Source: Nemertoderma westbladi (lineage: Eukaryota > Xenacoelomorpha > Nemertodermatida > Nemertodermatidae). Taken from it: a DNA stretch of 64,000 nt. Position 1 is the stretch's first letter; the number at the start of each line of letters is the position of its first letter. A program made the translations under genes and the position numbers. Below the pieces are notes generated by a model that saw only the letters and a list, made by a program, of their open reading frames with translations, did not search any database and was not told the DNA's origin. Shown in pieces: positions 55,979 to 64,000 of this stretch. Where the stretch lies: positions 17,756 to 81,755 of the forward strand of contig JAUCBJ010003120.1 in the NCBI GenBank assembly GCA_032718475.1, read 5' to 3'.

Positions 55979-58064
55979 CTAAATAAAATAATCAATAATC
56001 AATATTAATTATTATTAATAAATTATTATAAGGGATAAATTTCAAAAATTGTCGTTTTTACTTAAAAAAAATAATAAATCTGTGTTTGTCTCTGGCATAG
56101 CTTTTGGGCATGGGCGATGTAGACAAATACACCAATATAGAAAATACAAAATACATAACATAGTGCCGGTACTCTCGATAACACTCGATTAGTGTTTAAA
56201 CGGAACCCCGAACTATAAATTGTGAAGTACATTTCTTGAATATCTGATAAAAAAAATAGTTCCAGCAGAACTGAAATGTTTTGATTTTATCAAATTTGTA
56301 TTTCAGTAAACCATCCAGTAATCTACAGTAGGTCAGGTATAGTACCCCGATCTTACTAATATTTCATAAGTGTAAGATAAACTGAGTGTTACCCAAAACT
56401 CGTCACATATTATTATACTAATAACTTTAAGGAATTTAATCCAAAATTGCAATCCCGATCCCGAAAATCGGGATTCCGAGAGTGATAATCCCGATCCAAG
56501 AAAAGTCTGATCCCGTTTAAACACTAACATAGTTGCATAGTAATTTCAATAAAATGTACTGGGGCAACTTTCTATTCCGTTATGAATTGCCCAAAATGGG
56601 GACAAATTATGTGATGATAAGTGTGAAACGTTGCTCTTAAATTGCGAAATGTAATTCTAGAATGTTAAAATTTAACGTGATAGTAAGTTTTCCAGAGGTT
56701 CAACGTTATTATTATAGTGTAGCGGAGATCTGCAATGTAGCAATGAAGCTATTATGTGATATGTACGTACATAGTTACTATAGTTCGAAGTGAGTTGAGT
56801 TACAAAATACCCTCCATGCTACTCTATGACCTTGCAGAAGATCACAATTTCATAATTAATTGCAATATGAACCTCTGTTGGGGGCGATGTACAGAAAAGT
56901 GGCCAAACTATAGACATTCTTTGGTAAAATATAATGATTCTCAAAACCCGATAATAGAGCTGGAAGTTCAGAGTCTGTAGAATTCATTCAGACATTGTCT
57001 GAGCCTAATAATAATATATAACCTGGTATAATGAAATACTGCTTGTTTGTGCGGCATGTAAATGTTATGAGAGCCTGGTTACAGGCATGGTTACGTGTGG
57101 GACAGTTATGGTACGAAACACACTGCCAGACACACATTGTAAGGGACACATACAACCATTATGATACATATTATATTAAAAGAAAGTATTTTCAAGGATG
57201 ATTTCAGAAATGTTCTTGTTTCACAGAGTTACCAACTATATGCAATTATATTGGCTATAACAATTGGTACAGGAGGGGGTTACAGGTGGGTGGGGGTTAC
57301 AGGGGGTTACAGGTGGGTGGGGGTTACAGGGGGTTACAGGTGGGTGGGGGTTACAGGGGGTTACAGGTGGGTGGGGGTTACAGGGGGTTACAGGTGGGTG
57401 GGGGTTACAGGGGGTTACAGGTGGGTGGGGGTTACAGGGGGTTACAGGTGGGTGGGCGTTACAGGGGGTATACATGAGGGGACAGTTTATGGTTTTCTTT
57501 TCGGTTTAGATTCGAAGCTCATCAAAAATCCCTCTTCAAATCTTTATATTTTTATCTTCAAAACTTGAAAATTCTTGATACTTTGAATTTGGATAATTGT
57601 TTTCGAGTATTACAGCTCTAGAGCTACAGGTAATTTACAAATTCATTACAAATTTATAGGATTGTCTGTAACAACAATTAATTGATTAATTGATATAACA
57701 TTTTTTCAATTTAGACATTTTAGGTATTTAGTATAAAATTAACTACCACATCGACAGATTATGATGTTTATTTAAATTTTAAGACAAATTTCCCAGCCTT
57801 AATTTGGTATACCTGTACCTGTACGTTTAACATTATATTTCCTGAAATTTCATTCAGTAGAAATGGAATCAAACCATGGGCTCATTGATTACAACGGGAG
57901 CTAAAATAAAAAAGTTACAGCACAACATAACTTACACAATTAGTGTACATTCAGATGGGGATCCAGTAAAAAAACCAATAAACATTTCAGGAACCAATAA
58001 GAATAACTTCTCATTTACACATATCAGCCCCTATGGATACCACGACCCATAAACCAATACTAAC
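55979..58064 (-). other. KDM2-like intron with G-rich array
   Basis: A 2.1-kb intron bounded by CACGAG|GTTAGT (58064) and TTATTTAG (55979). It contains a hairpin-prone ATCCCGATCCCGAAAATCGG segment near 56455, a short stretch (56160-56280) similar to one at 59380-59480, and the 27-bp G-rich array at 57277-57470. No coding sequence recognised. Confidence 0.75.
57277..57470 (+). repeat. 27-bp G-rich minisatellite, quadruplex-prone
   Basis: Seven units of TTACAGGTGGGTGGGGG plus TTACAGGGGG on the plus strand. Each unit has runs of three to five guanines, so several G-quadruplexes could form. The strand is the template strand for the KDM2-like gene. The GGGGGTTACA spacing superficially recalls telomere-like repeats, but no TTAGGG is present. 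Confidence 0.9.
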
Positions 58065-59292
58065 CTCGTGACAACTGCGACACTCGTAGAGTACCGCCAT
58101 CTCCGACCCTTTCCCGCACACTCTGCACCGCAGGGACCAGGCCAGGACCGGCACCCGGCAGACCCGTAGACGACAACTCGTCTTCAGCCTCCCGCTCCCT
58201 CCGTTCCCGGGTTTATCCAGACAGCTAACGCAATAGCCGCAGTCGTCTCGTTGGCATTCCGCGCACTTCCGACAACGCATTCGCATGCGAAGGCGTCGTT
58301 CCGGCTTACCGGATGCAGTAGAACCGGCCGACGATAGAGCGGGAGATAAACTCGATACAGAAGATACTTCTGAGTGAATATGGGAAATTCCGTCATTACC
58401 GACAGAATGTCGGGCCGTCGGTGAAACACTCGAGTTGGTAGGAGCTACTATAACTGATTGAGTTCTAGAACACAACTTAGTTGACTCCATAGCGGGTGGA
58501 CTAACAGTTCTAGAATACTGGAAGGGAGTGTAACTAATAGAAGGTTTAGAGAAACTCCCAAGGTTGTTCTCAAATCTCCGGGAACTCAATAAAGTCGACT
58601 TTATTTGCGTCGATAGTTTATTAGTTACGGGGGGTTTTACTAACTCGTTTACCGGTTTATTATAAGCCGCGTTTATTTTACGTTTTCGGTCTCTTAGCAA
58701 CCCGCATTTAACGGAGTTACTTTTTATTTTTTCTTCGCGAATTTCCAATTTTTTCAACTTTTTCTTGGGAATCAGCGACTGATTGCGAACTGAAGCGACG
58801 TTGAACCGGTCGCAGTACTGGTTGTCGATGTATTTCCGGAAGTCCGGATGCCGTTGCAGCGCTCCGGAGGCTAGCAGGGTCTCCTCCTCGGAGGCTTGCG
58901 GGGTCTCACCCCCTCGAGCCTCCAACACGACCACCATCTTCCGGGACTCCCTCAGCAACTCTTCTGGATCCTCTATAAGCTGGGAACTCCCCGAGGCCTC
59001 CGGTCGACTCAGATAGGCCACCAACTCCCGGATTCCCTCCAACTCCAACGGAGTTACCACCGCGTCGTTCCCTTCCGGTTCCACTTCACTCTTCTCTACC
59101 GGTTCCTCCGGTTCTTCCCGACTCCTCCCCGAGGATTCTCGCCGCCTTCGCTTCCGTCCCCGACTCTCCTCCAGGTAACAGAACCCGCTGAGGGCCCCCG
59201 GCCGCGAGAGATCCCGCAGGAAGCCTCGTCCACGAAATACCGCTACGTAACGCTCCAACACAAACCAAAGCAATTCACGGAAAAACGGGAAC
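58065..59292 (-). CDS. KDM2: KDM2-like gene: end of JmjC, CXXC1 and start of PHD1
   Basis: The acceptor CCCTCGACAG at 59293 joins the JmjC exon to give R|FPFFRELLWFVLERYVAV, matching the FRYPFYYEMCWYVLERYV segment of KDM2 proteins, so phase and homology agree. A charged linker contains TPLELEGIRELVAYLSR, equivalent to the conserved helix before the CXXC in KDM2. CXXC1 reads CRKCAECQRDDCGYCVSC and LDKPGNGGSGRLKTSC: all zinc-binding Cys are kept but the KFGG motif is replaced by PGNGG. PHD1 begins CRVCGKGSEMAVLYECRSCH and is split by the intron at HE|A. Donor CACGAG|GTTAGT at 58064. The Lys-rich and Ser-rich stretch between the JmjC end and CXXC1 is poorly conserved. Confidence 0.88.
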
Positions 59293-59850
59293 CTGTCGAG
59301 GGATAATTAATTAATCTATACTACAATAATTCAACATTATTACCGGTACCGGTACAAAATACCGGTACCGCAGTGTTTAAACGGGATCCCGGTGACAAAT
59401 ACAATCCTGGTCCCGACGTATAAATAGTGAAGTAATTTATTCAGGGATTCCGAGGTCGCTGATAAAAATATTTCTGGTATTGCAGCCATAATTTTTGGTG
59501 CCGTTCTGGTGCCACAGGTAGAACAGTACAAGCAGGAAAATTTCAAACTGCTAAAATTCGCATTTGTTTGGGTAATTCTGAAACTATACTGGTTTTAAAG
59601 GTCGCTGATCACGATACATCTCGTTACAAATCTGTCAGGGTATCGCAACTATCATTTTTGGTGCTTGATTGGTGTGACAAAAAGTACAAGTATATATCAT
59701 AAAATTTCAAACTGCCAAAAATGTAATTTCTTTGAATAATTCTGAAGCTATATACAGCTGGGTTTTCGAGGTTGCTGATCACTTTAGAACTTGTTAGAAA
59801 TATTTTATGGTACCGGTAGTGTAACCATCAAATTTATTATCAATTTGTGA
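59293..59850 (-). other. KDM2-like intron, part before the 34-bp array
   Basis: Around 59340-59400 ACCGGTACCGGTAC-type palindromes are dense. From about 59453 to 59820 there are 2.3 diverged copies of a unit of 150-170 bp (markers GTCGCTGATCAC, ATTTTTGGTGC, AAATTTCAAACTGC). Non-coding. Confidence 0.7.
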
Positions 59851-59854
59851 TACT

Positions 59855-62535
59855 TATAAAAATACTGGATATGGGTGCCAGAGTGGGACCACAGCACACT
59901 GGATATGGGTGCCAGAGTGGGACCACAGCACAATGGATATGGGTGCCAGAGTGGGACCACAGCACACTGGATATGGGTGCCAGAGTGGGACCACAGCACA
60001 ATGGATATGGGTGCCAGAGTGGGACCACAGCACACTGGATATGGGTGCCAGAGTGGGACCACAGCACAATGGATATGGGTGCCAGAGTGGGACCACAGCA
60101 CACTGGATATGGGTGCCAGAGTGGGACCACAGCACACTGGATATGGGTGCCAGAGTGGGACCACAGCACACTGGATATGGGTGCCAGAGTGGGACCACAG
60201 CACACTGGATATGGGTGCCAGAGTGGGACCACAGCACACTGGATATGGGTGCCAGAGTGGGACCACAGCACACTGGATATGGGTGCCAGACTGGGACCAC
60301 AGCACAATGGATATGGGTGCCAAACTGGGACCACAGCACACTGGATATGGGTGCCAAACTGGGACCACAGCACACTGGATATGGGTGCCAAAGTGGGACC
60401 ACAGCACACTGGATATGGGTACCAGAGTGGGACCACAGCACACTGGATATGGGTGCCAAAGTGGGACCACAGCACACTGGATATGGGTACCAGAGTGGGA
60501 CCACAGCACAATGGATATGGGTGCCAGAGTGGGACCACAGCACACTGGATATTGGTGCCAGAGTGGGACCACAGCACACTGGATATGGGTGCCAGAGTGG
60601 GACCATAGCACACTGGATATGGGTGCCAGAGTGGGACCACAGCACTCTGGATATGGTTGCCAGAGTGGGACCATAGCACACTGGATATGGGTGCCAGAGT
60701 GGGACCACAGCACAATGGATATGGGTGCCAGAGTGGGACCACACCACACTGGATATTGGTGCCAGAGTGGGACCATAGCACACTGGATATTGGTGCCAGA
60801 GTGGGACCATAGCACACTGGATATGGGTGCCAGAGTGGGACCATAGCACACTGGATATGGGTGCCAGAGTGGGACCACAGCACAATAGATATGGGTGCCA
60901 GAGTGGGACCACAGCACACTGGATATTGGTGCCAGAGTGGGACCATAGCACACTGGATATGGGTGCCAGAGTGGGACCACAGCACAATGGATATGGGTGC
61001 CGGAGTGGAACCACAGCACAATGGATATGGGTGCCAGAGTGGGACCATAGCACACTGGATATGGGTGCCAGAGTGGGACCATAGCACACTGGATATGGGT
61101 GCCAGAGTGGGACCACATCACAATAGATATGGGTGCCAGAGTGGGACCACAGCACACTGGATATGGGTGCCAGAGTGGGACCACAGCACAATGGATATGG
61201 GTGCCAGGGTGGGACCACAGCACACTGGATATGGGTGCCAGAGTGGGACCACAGCACACTGGATATGGGTGCCAGAGTGGGACCATAGCACACTGGATAT
61301 GGGTGCCAGAGTGGGACCATAGCACACTGGATATGGGTGCCAGAGTGGGACCACAGCACAATGGATATGGGTGCCAGAGTGGGACCATAGCACACTGGAT
61401 ATGGGTGCCAGAGTGGGACCACAGCACAATAGATATGGGTGCCAGAGTGGGACCACAGCACACTGGATATGGGTGCCAGAGTGGGACCACAGCACAATGG
61501 ATATGGGTGCCAGGGTGGGACCACAGCACACTGGATATGGGTGCCAGAGTGGGACCACAGCACACTGGATATGGGTGCCAGAGTGGGACCATAGCACACT
61601 GGATATGGATGCCAGAGTGGGACCACAGCACAATGGATATGGGTGCCAGGGTGGGACCACAGCACACTGGATATGGGTGCCAGAGTGGGACCACAGCACA
61701 CTGGATATGGGTGCCAGAGTGGGACCATAGCACACTGGATATGGGTGCCAGAGTGGGACCATAGCACACTGGATATGGGTGCCAGAGTGGGACCACAGCA
61801 CAATGGATATGGGTGCCAGAGTGGGACCATAGCACACTGGATATGGGTGCCAGAGTGGGACCACAGCACAATGGATATGGGTGCCAGGGTGGGACCACAG
61901 CACACTGGATATGGGTGCCAGAGTGGGACCACAGCACACTGGATATGGGTGCCAGAGTGGGACCATAGCACACTGGATATGGGTGCCAGAGTGGGACCAT
62001 AGCACACTGGATATGGGTGCCAGAGTGGGACCACAGCACAATGGATATGGGTGCCAGAGTGGGACCATAGCACACTGGATATGGGTGCCAGAGTGGGACC
62101 ACAGCACAATAGATATGGGTGCCAGAGTGGGACCACAGCACACTGGATATGGGTGCCAGAGTGGGACCACAGCACAATGGATATGGGTGCCAGAGTGGGA
62201 CCACAGCACAATGGATATGGGTGCCAGAGAGGGACCATAGCACACTGGATATGGGTGCCAGAGTGGGACCACAGCACAATGGATATGAGTGCCAGAGTGG
62301 GACCACAGCACAATGGATATGGGTGCCAGAGTGGGACCATAGCACACTGGATATGGGTGCCAGAGTGGGACCATAGCACACTGGATATGGGTGCCAGAGT
62401 GGGACCACAGTACACTGGATATGGGTGCCAGAGTGGGACCATAGCACACTGGATATGGGTGCCAGAGTGGGACCACAGCACAATGGATATGGGTGCCAGA
62501 GTGGGACCATAGCACACTGGATATGGGTGCCAGAG
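59855..62535. repeat. 34-bp minisatellite in KDM2-like intron
   Basis: About 79 units of GGATATGGGTGCCAGAGTGG then GACCACAGCACACT, with a few sites alternating (CACACT/CACAAT, CCACAG/CCATAG). Higher-order structure is visible as 238-bp (seven-unit) periods between 61.2 and 62.3 kb. The unit has no stop in any minus frame, and few in plus frames, so spurious frames of up to 918 codons appear; none is a gene. The array fills most of the 3.4-kb intron separating the two JmjC-encoding exons. Confidence 0.93.
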
Positions 62536-62698
62536 GTATGGGTGCAACAAACGTGGCTCAAAGATACAGATGAATTAAAAAATTATTCTAAAAAATCGAT
62601 TCAAATTCACAAATTATCGAAATTGAAAAAAAATGTAATTCGACTCTAAAGTGAACAGCCCGCAGCCCCGTACATTAATAATATAAGGAATAAAATAC

Positions 62699-63010
62699 CT
62701 GAATGCGGAATGAACTCGAACCCGTCTCTCTATCTCTACGACCCGGAGTTGGGAAGCGACCGCGAAACTGTGGAGGAAGTTCCCGCCGAAAACCAGCGAA
62801 TCCTCGGGAGTGTAAACCGCGTGGATCCACCCGCACGGGATGAAGAAGGTCGAGCCGGCACCCAGCTCCACCCTGACGCACCGATCTACCGCGTCGCCGA
62901 GGAACAGGTCCCCCTGGCGCCCGCTCATAGTCCACTCGATGTAGAGTTGGAGATTCCGTTCCGACGGGGGTATCATAAAGAAAACCTTACGGCCCCGGAT
63001 AATGTGGTAC
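62699..63010 (-). CDS. KDM2: KDM2-like gene: JmjC catalytic core exon
   Basis: Acceptor CACCTTCACCTACAG at 63011 and donor CATTCAG|GTATTT at 62698. It encodes [57 protein letters not shown] and GNFLHSF, matching the JmjC domain of KDM2/FBXL10-11 histone H3K36 demethylases (Fe(II)- and 2-oxoglutarate-dependent, nuclear). The His in GWIHAVYTP is the third iron ligand; the HxD pair would lie in the exon before, which is outside or unrecognised in this window. One base precedes the first full codon, fitting the conserved VWYH split. Part of the gene upstream of 63010 continues beyond the window. Confidence 0.9.
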
Positions 63011-63081
63011 CTGTAGGTGAAGGTGGGAGGTGATATATATTCACAATATTGTTCCGGAGTAGCAGTACCTAGTACCGGTAG

Positions 63082-63581
63082 TAGGGATGTGGCGAATGTC
63101 CGTATCCGCATTCGCATCTCTTGAATGCGAATGGTACATGCGGATGTTGCATGCGAATGGTACATGCGGATGTTGCATGCGAATGGTACATGCGGATGTT
63201 GCATGCATTATCTAAGCACCCTGTCTGCGCATATCCAACAATAATCACTCAATTAAAAAAATGTCAATAATAATTACTTTTAAATTATCTTAAACTTTTT
63301 TTGCTTTTATCTTTAAAATTATCAAAATATAAAATTATTTCTTACTAGATATCAACTTGGCCAGAAGTAAATGCATTAGTTCCTGGTGCATTAAGGATAA
63401 GCAATGGTAGGGGTAGCAATATTTTTGTTTGTTATATTTTGTTATATTATTGGCAATGAATATTAATATAAGATTTGAATATTAAAATGCTGGTGCAATC
63501 TTTATGTAGAAGGGAGGCCGGACAAAAATATGTATGTATATCCGTGCGGATGTCAAAAATATGACATTCGCAACATCCCTA
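63082..63581. mobile_element. hAT-like MITE upstream of the JmjC exon
   Basis: The left end TAGGGATGTGGCGAATGTC (63082-63100) is matched with one mismatch by the inverted right end at 63563-63581. Flanks ACCGGTAG and TCCGGTAA agree at six of eight positions, suggesting an 8-bp hAT-type duplication. Near the left end, about three copies of a 26-bp tandem repeat (GCGAATGGTACATGCGGATG plus TTGCAT) lie at 63125-63205. There is no transposase. It sits in the intron just upstream of the JmjC exon. Confidence 0.6.
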
Positions 63582-64000
63582 TCCGGTAACGCTACCTAAT
63601 GTATTAATTCAGGTACCGATACTTTCTAATTCATAGACCTCTAATCTGTCCGGTAAATTTAACATACATTCGTGCATGGGAATTTGAAACACGGGTAGTT
63701 TAAACTTTCCGGCTTAGTGGATTTAAATCTTTGTTGTCCCCGTCAATATTGCACCGCACCACACACCAGCCCAGCACCGCACCACTTAGTTTCACAGCAG
63801 TTATTTTCTAATCTTATATCAGTAGTGTTTTGTTTGTTGCCGGCACAGTGTCGAGGGATGCAATCATTAAAACGCTTGTACTGTAGATAAAGATGGGCCA
63901 CACGTAAATAGGGAAGTAAAGTCAAACTATCTCTCTATAAAGGGGTCTGCGTACGATGTACATGTATCAAAACACTATTGGTGGTATACTTATACCAAGG
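63582..64000. other. Upstream intron or flank of KDM2-like gene
   Basis: No exon of the KDM2-like gene and no other gene recognised. A minus frame at 63743-63925 has no conserved feature. Confidence 0.4.

Noticed and set aside
57277-57470. Interstitial telomeric repeat
   Set aside because: Unit is TTACAGG(T/G)-based with no TTAGGG or other known telomere hexamer.
59805-62561. Minus-strand frames of 918, 898, 465 and 415 codons rich in Cys, His, Pro and Trp
   Set aside because: All are different frames of the same 34-bp repeat lying between two phased JmjC exons, i.e. intronic.

Overview
The window is eukaryotic nuclear DNA, most likely from an invertebrate animal. It has spliced genes with GT/AG introns, a cilium-specific DRC7 gene, a KDM2-type JmjC/CXXC/PHD chromatin gene, a mitochondrial ETFA gene, a BEL/Pao LTR retrotransposon, non-LTR fragments, MITEs and tRNA-like SINE modules. 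I could not place it in a phylum. The most striking general property is the amount of minisatellite. Eight or more unrelated tandem arrays, with units of 21 to 42 bp, fill the introns of nearly every gene here and in one case a coding exon.

Layout. 1-704: 30-bp array. 705-9115: 40-42-bp array holding a reverse-transcriptase fragment. 9781-28955 (+): a multi-exon gene for an RS-domain (arginine/serine-rich) protein, seven exons visible, 5' end not found. Its second visible intron encloses a complete opposite-strand ETFA gene (12139-15414, three exons), whose own second intron is filled by a 38/51-bp array carrying a tRNA B-box-like motif. Other introns of the RS gene hold a CTCF-motif-like 146-bp satellite element (16292-18120), a tRNA-like fold-back element, a TIR/TSD-bounded MITE, a 6.2-kb array of a 21-bp unit that is a multiplied copy of the exon-intron boundary, and a 5'-truncated LINE with a 14-bp target-site duplication. 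29536-30780 (-): decayed LINE. 30907-43524 (+): a very young 12.6-kb BEL/Pao-type element with 1,241-bp LTRs (two differences seen) and a GGCGG target duplication. It lacks RT and integrase but carries a Gag/protease ORF and an extra zinc-knuckle ORF. 43.5-48.9 kb: repeats, little coding. 48926-51472 (+): intact single-exon DRC7. 51863-53123: a dispersed repeat carrying a 24-bp array. 53864-63010 and beyond (-): the 3' part of a KDM2-like lysine demethylase gene.

Two observations stand out. (1) The KDM2-like gene has a tandem duplication of the CXXC-PHD module (JmjC-CXXC-PHD-CXXC-PHD), with the first CXXC missing the KFGG DNA-contact motif, and no F-box or LRR exon is visible. (2) The 21-bp array in the RS gene repeats the 5' splice site itself. 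Each unit is exactly seven codons in phase 0 and encodes a V-at-a, L-at-d heptad, so use of any of about 46 in-frame donors would lengthen a helix by whole heptads without changing frame.

The genes do not form a functional pathway. ETFA is mitochondrial electron transfer, DRC7 is the ciliary nexin-dynein regulatory complex, KDM2 is histone H3K36 demethylation, and the RS protein is probably RNA processing. Their connection is physical: nesting and shared repeat families. All exon limits were set by eye from splice consensus, reading phase and remembered family sequence; no search was run.
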